From Chloroflexota bacterium (GTDB taxonomy: Bacteria; Chloroflexota; Anaerolineae; Caldilineales; Caldilineaceae), in contig JAGWYN010000054.1 of the NCBI GenBank assembly GCA_018969295.1, positions 1-23,942 on the forward strand: a stretch of 23,942 nucleotides of DNA, read 5' to 3'. Shown piece after piece: positions 1 through 8,761 of this stretch (positions within the stretch are counted from its first letter, which is position 1; each line of letters starts with the position of its first letter). A program made the translations under genes and the position numbers. A model generated the notes under the pieces. It saw nothing but the letters and a program-made list of their open reading frames with translations, searched no databases and was not told the DNA's origin.

Positions 1-27
1 CAACGGCTCGGACGTTGTCAGATGCGG

Positions 28-759
28 TCAGACCGGCGGATCCCTGCGGCGGGAGAGGAGCGCAAGCCAACCCGATGCGGCCAACGCTCCCCCCAGCCCC
101 CCCAGCTGGCTGGAACGCAGACCCGCCACCACCGCACTCTCCGCCACATACGCGTCCGCCACCAGGATCACCAGCGCCGCTGCCAGCAGCGCATGCCCCA
201 CCGTGCGGCCCGGTGTGGCCGCACGCACCCCCAGCCAGACCCATACCCCGCCGACCCCAAACCCCACCGCTCGATAGAGCGCTGCCGGATGCCGCATCTC
301 TCCAAAATAGGGGCGCGCCCAGGGCAGATCGCTGGGAAGCCCCACAATCGCACCGGTCAGATAGTCCGAAACCGCCAACGCACTGGCAGCCATCAAACCG
401 CCTGCAGCAAACGCCGCCACCACCCGGGTCGGGTGCAGCGCACAGCGCAGCAGATACGCGTACGCAGCCACCAGAGCCGCTGCCACCCCTGGCCAGAAGA
501 CAAAACCGCTCGGGCGCAGGCTGAAAAGCAGCAGCGGTTCTGCCGAATAGACATACCAAAACTGGAAGACATTCCACCCTCTCGCTACAAAAAGGCCCGC
601 CAGGAGAGCGATCAACCCGGTGTTCCAGAGGTCATCCGGGCGCAGACCCAGGCGGCGCCCCACCCGCCCAGCCGTCTCCAAACCCAGATAGATCGCCAGC
701 AACGCAAAGATCGGAGCGGTAGGCAAGGTGGTGGGCCCCAAAGGCAGTGCTGGATACAT
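28..759 (-). CDS. Lgt-like polytopic membrane protein, probably catalytically inactive
   Basis: This is a strongly hydrophobic protein of about 243 residues with roughly seven membrane segments. Around two-thirds of its length it carries a stretch resembling the core of prolipoprotein diacylglyceryl transferase: DYLTGAIVGLPSDLPW, followed by RHPAALYRAVGF. These match GNFINGELYGRPTDLPW and RHPSQLYEAL of true Lgt. The catalytic Arg and Glu of that core are replaced here by small residues, and the HGGL motif was not found. I infer an Lgt-fold paralogue that does not transfer diacylglycerol. The ATG at 757-759 was chosen because hydrophobic sequence begins just after it; the upstream in-frame extension is polar and Cys/Arg-rich. 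The Shine-Dalgarno is weak. The gene is divergent from the epimerase, with about 90 bp between starts. It could instead be an unrelated membrane protein that converged on the short motif. Confidence 0.65.
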   Translation of the reverse strand: MYPALPLGPTTLPTAPIFALLAIYLGLETAGRVGRRLGLRPDDLWNTGLIALLAGLFVARGWNVFQFWYVYSAEPLLLFSLRPSGFVFWPGVAAALVAAYAYLLRCALHPTRVVAAFAAGGLMAASALAVSDYLTGAIVGLPSDLPWARPYFGEMRHPAALYRAVGFGVGGVWVWLGVRAATPGRTVGHALLAAALVILVADAYVAESAVVAGLRSSQLGGLGGALAASGWLALLSRRRDPPV

Positions 760-848
760 GGTCAATTTTTCTCGCTCAGTGCAGTCAGCCCGGGCGCTGC
801 CAGCTTGGTATCGCCCACAGCGAATCAACCCAAAAGGAGTTTTTTGCT

Positions 849-1784
849 ATGCGAATTCTTGTGACCGGCGGCGCCGGTTTTCTGGGCAGCCATCTCTGTG
901 ACCGGCTGCTGGCCGAAGGACATGATGTGGTGGCCATGGACAATCTGATTACCGGCTCGACCGACAACATCGCCCATCTGGCCGGCAACCGCCGTTTTCA
1001 GTTCGTCCACCACGACGTCACCAATTACCTCTACCTCAGCGGCCCCCTGGATGCTATTTTACACTTTGCCAGCCCTGCCAGCCCAATCGACTACCTGGAG
1101 TTGCCCATTCAAACACTCAAGGTCGGCAGCCTGGGCACCCACAACGCGCTGGGGCTGGCCCTCGCCAAGTCGGCCCGCTTTCTGCTGGCCAGCACCAGCG
1201 AAATCTACGGAGACCCTCTGGTCCACCCCCAGCAGGAGAACTACTGGGGCAACGTCAATCCGATCGGGCCGCGCGGCGTCTACGACGAAGCCAAACGCTT
1301 CTCCGAAGCGATGACCATGGCCTACCACCGCAGCCACAACGTCGACACCCGCATCGTACGTATTTTCAACACCTACGGGCCACGCATGCGGCTGCGCGAT
1401 GGCCGCGTCGTCCCCAATTTCGTCGGCCAGGCGCTGCGCCAAGAGCCGCTGACCGTCTACGGCCAGGGCAAACAGACCCGCAGCTTCTGCTATGTCAGCG
1501 ACCTGGTCGACGGCATCTACCGTCTGCTGCTCAGCCAGGAGAACACCCCGGTCAACATCGGCAATCCCACCGAGCTGACCATCTATGACTTCGCTCAAGT
1601 GATCAACGAGCTGACCGACAACCCTGCCGGCATCCGCTTCGAACCGCTGCCCGTCGACGACCCACAGCAGCGCCAGCCAGATATCACCAAGGCGCGGCAA
1701 TGTCTCGGCTGGAGCCCCCAGGTCGATCTGCGCAGCGGAATGGCACAGACCGTGGAGTGGTTTCGCAACCAGCTGAAGGGATGA
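849..1784 (+). CDS. UDP-glucuronate decarboxylase-type NAD-dependent epimerase/dehydratase
   Basis: This 311-residue extended short-chain dehydrogenase probably converts UDP-glucuronate to UDP-xylose, for envelope polysaccharide, in the cytoplasm. It starts with the Rossmann dinucleotide motif GGAGFLGSHL (residues about 7-16). Next come HFASPASPIDY (about 75), STSEIYGDP (about 118), the catalytic YDEAK (Tyr near 145), and RIFNTYGPRM. The ASPASP segment and the HPQxExYWGNVNPIGxR region are typical of the UXS branch rather than dTDP-glucose dehydratases. Length is normal for bacterial UXS. The ATG at 849 follows AAGGAG (834-839) with 9-nt spacing; an in-frame extension upstream lacks any motif and overlaps the divergent gene. 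A related UDP-sugar epimerase function is possible. Confidence 0.9.
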   Translation: MRILVTGGAGFLGSHLCDRLLAEGHDVVAMDNLITGSTDNIAHLAGNRRFQFVHHDVTNYLYLSGPLDAILHFASPASPIDYLELPIQTLKVGSLGTHNALGLALAKSARFLLASTSEIYGDPLVHPQQENYWGNVNPIGPRGVYDEAKRFSEAMTMAYHRSHNVDTRIVRIFNTYGPRMRLRDGRVVPNFVGQALRQEPLTVYGQGKQTRSFCYVSDLVDGIYRLLLSQENTPVNIGNPTELTIYDFAQVINELTDNPAGIRFEPLPVDDPQQRQPDITKARQCLGWSPQVDLRSGMAQTVEWFRNQLKG

Positions 1785-1843
1785 CTTGCCCAGATCGCGC
1801 ATTCTGGCCGGTGCGCTTTGTAGACCATTCCCACCACATCAGG

Positions 1844-1849
1844 TATACT
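1844..1849 (+). promoter_or_regulatory. Candidate -10 element (TATACT) for leaderless lepA transcription
   Basis: TATACT lies only 7 nt before the lepA ATG, so transcription would begin at or next to the start codon. No Shine-Dalgarno precedes lepA, which fits a leaderless message. The -35 is poor: TTGTAG at 1818-1823 leaves a 20-bp spacer. This is inference from sequence only. Confidence 0.4.
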
Positions 1850-1856
1850 CCATCTC

Positions 1857-3656
<1,800 letters not shown>

Positions 3657-3703
3657 GGCCGCTCCTTCCCGAACCGACCAACCTGTGGGCGGGTAGGTGC
3701 CCC

Positions 3704-4594
3704 ATGACAGCGCCTGTTGCCAAAAAATCGCTCGGCCAGCATTTTCTCGCCGACCGCCGCTACCTGACACCGCTGCTAGAGGCGGCTGCGCTGAGCGCTA
3801 CGGACACTGTTTTGGAGATCGGTCCGGGCCGTGGGATCTTGACGGCAGCGCTGGCCAAAATCGCCGGCTGTGTGGTGGCAGTCGAGCTGGACCGCCGCCT
3901 GATCGAGCCCCTGCAGCAACAATTTGCCGACCAGCCCGAGGTGGCGGTCGTCTGCGGCGATATCCTGGAGTTGTCCCCTGAAGCGCTGCTGGCCCACTCC
4001 TGTCCGTCTCGGCGGGCCTGCTCTCCCTACAAGGTCGTCGCTAACCTCCCCTACTACATCACCAGCGCAGTGCTGCGCCATCTGCTCGAAGCAGCGGAGC
4101 CGCCCGCCCTGGCGGTCCTCATGGTGCAGTGGGAAGTCGCCCAACGCATCTGTGCACCCCCTGGGGATCTGTCGCTGCTGGCCGTCAGCGTGCAGTATTA
4201 CGCCGAACCAAGCCTTGTGGCCCGTGTGCCCGCCAGCGCATTTCACCCACGCCCCAAAGTCGACAGTGCGATCGTGCGGCTCCAAGTTCGGCCGCAGCCC
4301 GCAGTCGAATCGCCCGCGGCACTTTTTTTTGCCGTCGTGCGCGCTGGCTTCAGCCAAAAACGCAAACAGCTGCACAACAGCCTGGCTGCTGGCCTGCAGC
4401 TCGAAAAATGGTTCGTCCAAAAGTGGCTGGAAGCTGCCGGCATCGATCCAGCCCGGCGCGCCGAGACCCTCACCCTCACCGAATGGGGAGGGCTCAGCCA
4501 GAAACTGGAGCACACACGCCAAGAACAAGGCGAGGCCCAGCATCCAGCGCCTGACAGACACCCAACCCCTCCACTCACAAAGAGGCTGCCATGA
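3704..4594 (+). CDS. rsmA: 16S rRNA (adenine1518/1519-N6)-dimethyltransferase RsmA/KsgA
   Basis: This enzyme transfers methyl groups from S-adenosylmethionine to two adjacent adenines in helix 45 of 16S rRNA late in 30S assembly. The 296-residue sequence opens with KKSLGQHFLADRRYL, the family N-terminus. SAM motif I is LEIGPGRGILTAAL (about 42-55), and motif IV is NLPYYIT (about 113). The HPRPKVDSAIVRL and GFSQKRKQLHNSL segments lie in the C-terminal half. The last 25 or so residues are a Pro/Gln-rich tail beyond the usual end. The gene overlaps the next gene by ATGA (4591-4594), implying translational coupling. A weak purine-rich stretch (GGGTAGGTG) precedes the ATG. Confidence 0.96.
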   Translation: MTAPVAKKSLGQHFLADRRYLTPLLEAAALSATDTVLEIGPGRGILTAALAKIAGCVVAVELDRRLIEPLQQQFADQPEVAVVCGDILELSPEALLAHSCPSRRACSPYKVVANLPYYITSAVLRHLLEAAEPPALAVLMVQWEVAQRICAPPGDLSLLAVSVQYYAEPSLVARVPASAFHPRPKVDSAIVRLQVRPQPAVESPAALFFAVVRAGFSQKRKQLHNSLAAGLQLEKWFVQKWLEAAGIDPARRAETLTLTEWGGLSQKLEHTRQEQGEAQHPAPDRHPTPPLTKRLP

Positions 4595-5505
4595 CCGTCC
4601 ATTCCTTCACCCCTTCCCACTATTTCAACCTGCTGGCCACCGTACCACCCGTCTTGACGATCGCCCCTGGGGACAGCGTCCAGACCAGCACCGTCGACGC
4701 GCATGGGCTCGACGCGCACCGGCAGCAGGTCACCCCGCCCGGCAACCCCATGACCGGCCCCTTCTGGGTCGAAGGGGCAGAACCAGGAGACACCCTGGTG
4801 GTTCGACTGGAAGCGATCGTCCCCAACCGCACGTATGGGTGGGGGAATGCGCTGCTGGCCCCCAATGTGGTAGACCCGGAGTACCTCGCCGAACTGCCCC
4901 GGCCGGCCAAAGGGCAGCGCAGCCACTGGGAGGTCGATGTGGCCGCAGGGACGGCGACCCTGGTCGAGCCAGCCGTGTCAGGTGGCCTGGTGCTGCCGCT
5001 GGCACCGATGGTGGGCTGTTTTGGGGTGGCCCCCAGCGGCGGAGAAGCCATCTCGACAGCCACCTCAGGCTCCCATGGCGGCAACATGGACTACCGGGGG
5101 TTCAGGGCCGACACGACCGTCTACTTCCCTGTCTTTGCACCGGGTGCCCTCTTTTTCTTGGGGGACGGCCATGCTCTCCAAGGTGCCGGCGAAATCGTGG
5201 GCACAGGCATCGAAATTTCGTGCGACATCCGCTTTCAGGTCGATCTGCAGAAGGGCCGCCGCATTCGATGGCCGCGCGGCGAAACAACGACCCAGATCTT
5301 TACCGCCGGGAATGCCCGTCCGCTCGACCAGGCCCTCCAGCAGGCCACCACGGAAATGACCCGCTGGCTGCAGGAGGAGTATGGCATGGCGCCGCTGCAC
5401 GCCCAGACCCTGCTTGGGCAGGTCGTCGACTATGAAATCGGCAACGTCTTTGACCCGGCCTATACGATCGTCTGTAAGCTGGACAAACGCTGGCTGCCTC
5501 GCTGA
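4591..5505 (+). CDS. Acetamidase/formamidase family amidohydrolase
   Basis: This 304-residue protein belongs to the FmdA/AmdA fold, whose characterised members hydrolyse formamide or short amides to ammonia and the acid. Family landmarks are GPFWVEGAEPGDTLVV (about 52-67), PMVGCFGVAPS (about 145), GSHGGNMDYR (about 163), and PGALFFLGDGHALQGAGE (about 184-201), the metal/active-site region. The C-terminal segment DYEIGNVFDPAYTIVCKL is also conserved. The substrate cannot be told from sequence. The start codon overlaps the rsmA stop by 4 bp, so it is probably co-translated with rsmA even though the functions are unrelated. It converges with the MFS gene downstream. Confidence 0.88.
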   Translation: MTVHSFTPSHYFNLLATVPPVLTIAPGDSVQTSTVDAHGLDAHRQQVTPPGNPMTGPFWVEGAEPGDTLVVRLEAIVPNRTYGWGNALLAPNVVDPEYLAELPRPAKGQRSHWEVDVAAGTATLVEPAVSGGLVLPLAPMVGCFGVAPSGGEAISTATSGSHGGNMDYRGFRADTTVYFPVFAPGALFFLGDGHALQGAGEIVGTGIEISCDIRFQVDLQKGRRIRWPRGETTTQIFTAGNARPLDQALQQATTEMTRWLQEEYGMAPLHAQTLLGQVVDYEIGNVFDPAYTIVCKLDKRWLPR

Positions 5506-5511
5506 CGTCGT

Positions 5512-5528
5512 TGCGCGCCCGGCGCGCA
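5512..5528. terminator. GC-rich hairpin between convergent genes
   Basis: TGCGCGC, a 3-nt loop CCG, then GCGCGCA form a perfect 7-bp stem in the 27-bp gap between the convergent amidase and MFS stops. A short T-containing stretch (GATTTC) follows on the plus strand but there is no true U-tract. It may serve as a bidirectional terminator. Confidence 0.45.
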
Positions 5529-5532
5529 GATT

Positions 5533-6789
5533 TCAGCTTTGGGCCGATGGCCCCTCGGGTGTGGGGTGCTGACGGGAGCGCAGAAAGGCCACCAGCACCC
5601 CGGCCGAACAGAAGGTGGCCACCGTTCCCGCCAGATACATGGCATAAAAACCAACTTGTTCGATCAGCCAGCCGCCTGCCACCCCAATCGTCGCCCAGCC
5701 CAATGCCACACCGATCACGACAACCGCCTGCGCCGCCGTGCGCCAGCGCGCAGCCACAAGCTGTTGGCCCAGAAGATCGCGCGAGGTCCCCATGAGCAAG
5801 GACATCGAGATCACCCCCATGTAGGACAGGGCAGCCAACAGCATCTGCGGCCCCAGAACAAAGGGCACCAGCAAAAGCCCAACGCCGACATTCGCAAACA
5901 ACAAGGTGTAGCCGGTCCCCCACCTTGCCAGCAACAGCGGCACCGACAGCGCAGCGACGATCGGCAGCAGTTGCGCCACCCCCATGATCGACCCAATCTC
6001 CGCCGACGGCATCCCCAGGCCGCTGTCAAGATAGACGTTGAAAAAAATCCGTGCGGCCCCTTCGCCGGTCGCATGCAAAAAAATGATGGAGCCATACACC
6101 AGCAGCAGGGACAGCGGTGCCGGCTGCGCCGCACGCGTGGCCTCGCTTGGCAGCTCGCCCCGAACACGTTCTGCCCCGAAGAGCGGCAGCACTGCCAACA
6201 GACAAAACACCGGTGCCGCCAGCAGGGCCAGCCGGTAGGGTCCTGGCTGATCCAGCGACAAACCGGCACCCTCGGCCAAAAATGTGGGCAGCAGCCCGGC
6301 GACCACGCTCCCCAAAAAAGCGGTCGACGGCCCCAGCGCCTGAAAAATTGCAAAGGCATGGCGGCGTTCCGCTTCGCCGGTGATGGCCATCAGATACGGA
6401 ATGTTGTTGACCGTGATCAAGGCCACCCCCATCATCGCAATCGCCTGGCTCCCGATCAACCATGCCCCCCACACCTCAGCCGGCTGACTTTCCACCAACA
6501 ACAAAAGGGCCAGCCCCAGACCGTAGAGTGCGATGCCCGCCTGAATGCCCCAACGCAACCCCACCCGCCCACTCACAAGCCCTGCTGGCAACGCCGTTGC
6601 CGCCCACACCAGCTGCCCCACCCCAAGCACCAGGCCAATAAAACCAGCATCGAAGCCCAGCCGCAGCATGTAGAGGTTCTGCAGCACCGCAGCCAGCCCG
6701 AAGGCCACCAACGTGACCAGCGCGCTTGAAAACAAGAAACGACGTAGACTCGGGCTGAACAAACGGAGAGTCCGCCAATATTCGTGCAT
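5533..6789 (-). CDS. Major facilitator superfamily transporter
   Basis: This is a roughly 418-residue integral membrane protein with about 12 hydrophobic segments in two halves, separated by a hydrophilic loop near the middle (around FGAERVRGELPSEATRA). The loop between segments 2 and 3 reads GLVSGRVGLRWG, a variant of MFS motif A. A C-terminal-half counterpart, LLLARWGTGYTLL, is also present. The substrate is not predictable; drug or sugar efflux are typical for the family. The ATG at 6787-6789 has GAAGG just upstream (short spacing). An ATG 12 bp earlier (6801) is an alternative without a Shine-Dalgarno. A TACAAT hexamer (plus-strand ATTGTA at 6842-6847) is a possible -10 element. It converges with the amidase gene and borders the AT-richer accessory block. 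Confidence 0.88.
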   Translation of the reverse strand: MHEYWRTLRLFSPSLRRFLFSSALVTLVAFGLAAVLQNLYMLRLGFDAGFIGLVLGVGQLVWAATALPAGLVSGRVGLRWGIQAGIALYGLGLALLLLVESQPAEVWGAWLIGSQAIAMMGVALITVNNIPYLMAITGEAERRHAFAIFQALGPSTAFLGSVVAGLLPTFLAEGAGLSLDQPGPYRLALLAAPVFCLLAVLPLFGAERVRGELPSEATRAAQPAPLSLLLVYGSIIFLHATGEGAARIFFNVYLDSGLGMPSAEIGSIMGVAQLLPIVAALSVPLLLARWGTGYTLLFANVGVGLLLVPFVLGPQMLLAALSYMGVISMSLLMGTSRDLLGQQLVAARWRTAAQAVVVIGVALGWATIGVAGGWLIEQVGFYAMYLAGTVATFCSAGVLVAFLRSRQHPTPEGPSAQS

Positions 6790-6979
6790 AGACCTTCGCA
6801 TTCGCGCTGTTGCGCCGGCCGGATCGCCGGACACAACCTGTATTGTACCCGTCTTCGGACAAAAGCAGTCTCTTGTCTCAGAGTCCGTTTGTAAATGATA
6901 CCGGGAGCGGCTGTGCACTTGAGCAAGGTATGCAGGGAGCGCATCGCCTCGCTAGGGAGGGGCGCAATTTCCCGCACAG

Positions 6980-7146
6980 TATGTTCATCCTGTCAGCGTG
7001 AACACGTGTTTGAGCAAGATCGTACGCCGTTTGCAGACGCAGCCACATTTCTGCGGTGCTGCCGAAAGCCAGGGACAGCCTGATCACCATCTCTGGAGAA
7101 ATCATAGAGCGGCCATTGATCACTCTGGAAAGTTGTGCTTTTCTTT
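6980..7146 (-). pseudogene. HigA-type antitoxin fragment (XRE helix-turn-helix, addiction module)
   Basis: Reading leftward from 7138, the minus strand encodes AQLSRVINGRSMISPEMV followed by IRLSLAFGSTAEMWLRLQ and TAYDLAQTR. This closely follows the recognition helix and C-terminal half of HigA antitoxins (LSRxINGRxxISPEMAxRLxxAFG...WLxLQxxYDLAQ). The preceding residues LGVKK sit in a different frame. Removing one base from the A-run at 7139-7142 (TTTT on the plus strand) gives a continuous LGVKKAQLSRVINGR. No HigA N-terminus is seen upstream and no HigB toxin next to it. I infer a decayed toxin-antitoxin remnant; the shift could also be a sequencing error. Confidence 0.6.
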
Positions 7147-7305
7147 ACGCCCAACATGCGCAGCGCATCGCGAAAGAGCGTCTGTCCCTCCAGCATACTC
7201 GTCACAACCGCTCGCACAAAGCGTTTCCCTGTCCGTGTACTCAGCTTTTCTTTCGCAGTTGGTCTTTTCTGCGTTAATCGATAGCGGCTTGGAGTTCCGT
7301 GGTGA
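7139..7305 (-). other. Open minus-strand stretch upstream of the HigA fragment, possible remnant
   Basis: In the frame ending at LGVKKSTTF the minus strand reads TGKRFVRAVVTSMLEG then QTLFRDALRMLGVKK. This has the look of the C-terminal tail seen in some ImmA/COG2856-type proteins (GxxFVxAV...EGxTLxRDAxxLLG), recalled from memory and not verified. It runs into the HigA fragment at a shared LGVKK-like point, so the locus may be a junction of two decayed genes. No start codon with a ribosome site is visible. Confidence is low. Confidence 0.25.
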
Positions 7306-7828
7306 ACTGATTCGGCTAGTACGTACTTTTCGAGGGGGGATCGCCCAAAGAATGCCGAAGACGAATTTCCAGGAGTATGCTCATTACCTCGAAGTTGTTA
7401 TGAGCCTTGGGGAATTTTCAGAAAACCCTTACCTCCAGGCATGAAAGTAAGCGATTGTCTTCGTACATATAGCACTGGCGGTCTTAGAAGAATTAGTCTA
7501 CAACCATTTGCTGATGTCATTATGAGTGAGCGAATACCCGTCGTGAGCGTGATATTGTGGATCATCCCAGCCTCAAACCTCAGTCCTTTCTCCGACAGGT
7601 AGTTCGTGCGGCTTTACCACTAGGTGTTGGAACTGTGCTTGATCCATTTATGGGATCTGGCTCCAGCGTTGCAGCAGCAGAAGCCCAAGGAATTAGTAGT
7701 ATTGGTGTTGAGTTGAGCGTTTTGTTGATTACTTTGAAATGAGTCAGCAAGCAATTCCGAAACTTGCTCGCCTGACTGTCGAGGCAGATACTGCCCAGCT
7801 TAACCTGCTTGATCTACTCGAACCCTGA
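7306..7828 (+). pseudogene. Beta-class site-specific DNA methyltransferase, C-terminal half with two frameshifts
   Basis: The coding signal runs through three frames. Frame A (7306 to about 7535) reads LPRSCYEPWGIFRKPLPPG then TGGLRRISLQPFADVIMSER. Frame B (about 7535 to 7722) reads TRRERDIVDHPSLKPQSFLR, then the SAM motif I VLDPFMGSGSSVAAAEA and IGVELS. Frame C (about 7725 to 7828) reads DYFEMSQQAIPKLARL and ends in TGA. Together these reproduce the conserved C-terminal half of N4-cytosine/N6-adenine methyltransferases in which motif I follows the target-recognition region. Each shift equals one missing base. The catalytic (S/D)PP(Y/W) part is absent, as an in-frame TGA at 7303-7305 closes the upstream side. 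It is a broken restriction-modification or orphan methylase; the shifts alone could be sequencing errors but the missing N-terminal half could not. Confidence 0.82.
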
Positions 7829-8130
7829 ACCTCGATAAATCCAATTTGCCATCATCTTCTGATATCCTGAATCAGTGACGCTGGCAGTGATGGCAGATGG
7901 GTTAAACCCAGTGGCATTTAACGGTACAGGATTACAGGCCTCCATTTCAGTATATTGGTTCATTTCGTAAGTCGCCTCCAAACTCAAGGTACTTCTAAAA
8001 CATCATAGTAGAACATCATGCTCATCCAGCGTACCCCAAAGACAGGAGCGGTATGCGTGTGGCCAGTGTCTCGTCAAGCGTAATTTGATAGTGTTTTTCC
8101 CTGTAGAATCGGCTGATTTTAGGGACACGC
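7829..8130. other. Non-coding stretch, no recognisable feature
   Basis: About 300 AT-richer bases between the methyltransferase remnant and the left copy of the direct repeat. A short self-complementary GGGTTTAACCC-like motif occurs near 7900 (plus-strand GGGTTAAACCC). The 49-codon minus-strand reading frame at 7814-7963 has no recognised homology. I see nothing here that can be called a gene. Confidence 0.5.
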
Positions 8131-8164
8131 GTATCCATCACTTCAGACTTGACGGGACACTAGT
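8131..8164 (+). repeat. Left copy of a 34-bp imperfect direct repeat flanking the Gabija operon
   Basis: GTATCCATCACTTCAGACTT followed by GACGGGACACTAGT matches 12432-12465 in the same orientation at 30 of 34 positions (mismatches at 8134, 8147, 8156 and 8161). It lies just beyond the 3' side of the transposase remnant and about 600 bp before gajA. It may be an insertion-sequence end or an attachment-like site. Confidence 0.8.
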
Positions 8165-8229
8165 TGGAGTTGGTCAGGGCAAGAACAACGATAGATGCGT
8201 GAACTTTGAGAAAGAAACCTGGATTGGTG

Positions 8230-8604
8230 GGTGCATGAAGTCGTTCTGCACGGCCATTTTTTCGAGTTGGCTTTTGACCGTCTCGATGGTATAGCGATAA
8301 TCACACACATTTTCCCCGTTGTAAAGAGGTCTCCCAACGTTTCAGCTACCGGTAGCAGCCAAGTCACCCAAGGCATGCAGGCGCCGATTGAAGCAGGAGA
8401 TGCTCAACGGGCCTGAAAGGTAATTGCACTCCCGCATTACGCACAGGGCACGTTCATGATGATTCTGAAAGTACTTAGCTGCGACAATTGCAACGTTCAA
8501 CACTTCAGCATCACTCGTCTGGGCAAGCGGGTGACTTTTATGTTTCAGCGCTGTCATCAAATCATCGATCACGACAGATGCAGTTATAATCAGATGGCGT
8601 TCAT
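8230..8604 (-). pseudogene. Truncated, frameshifted transposase (IS982-like DDE family, tentative)
   Basis: Minus-strand segments read LIITASVVIDDLMTALKHKS, SDAEVLNVAIVAAKYFQNHH, SGPLSISCFNRRLHALGD and, in another frame, VAETLGDLFTTGKMCVI. This is the N-terminal part of a DDE transposase of the type with a VxDD...LSDxEVLxxAxxAAxYF...FNRRLH signature, recalled as IS982-like. A perfect AAAGGAG (8611-8617) sits 6 nt before ATG at 8604, but the frame from that ATG stops after four codons. One inserted base after ATC would restore MNAILIITASV. A second shift falls near 8360. The DDE catalytic half is missing. It is a dead insertion-sequence remnant beside the defence operon. Confidence 0.65.
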
Positions 8605-8761
8605 GGTTCTCTCCTTTGGACGGTTGTTTGGTAACTCTATCCTCTCCTGAGATCCCATGAACGTCAAATTCACCATCGCTCAACTAGCAATCAAGGTAGG
8701 GTGTGATGCAAGAACTGCTCACTGGAAGGATTCGCCTCACTAACCCGAAGGGAACAACTCT

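Noticed and set aside
22..864. Plus-strand open frame antisense to the Lgt-like gene
   Set aside because: Its product is Arg/Gln/Pro-rich without domains, and the opposite strand encodes a clear membrane protein.
5539..6729. Long plus-strand open frame antisense to the MFS transporter
   Set aside because: The product is Gln/His/Pro/Arg-rich low-complexity sequence. The minus strand has the periodic hydrophobicity and motifs of a real transporter.
7814..7963. 49-codon minus-strand frame with a GGAGG 11 nt upstream of its ATG
   Set aside because: No recognisable family, it overlaps the methyltransferase remnant, and the spacing is long. Too little to call a gene in a decayed region.
8640..8690. 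Possible inverted partner of the 34-bp repeat (CGTCAAAT within plus-strand 8661-8668)
   Set aside because: Only about seven bases agree with the inverted repeat, which is expected by chance; not enough to define insertion-sequence ends.
8657..8719. 20-codon plus-strand frame just before gajA
   Set aside because: Too short, no ribosome site, no similarity. More likely leader sequence.
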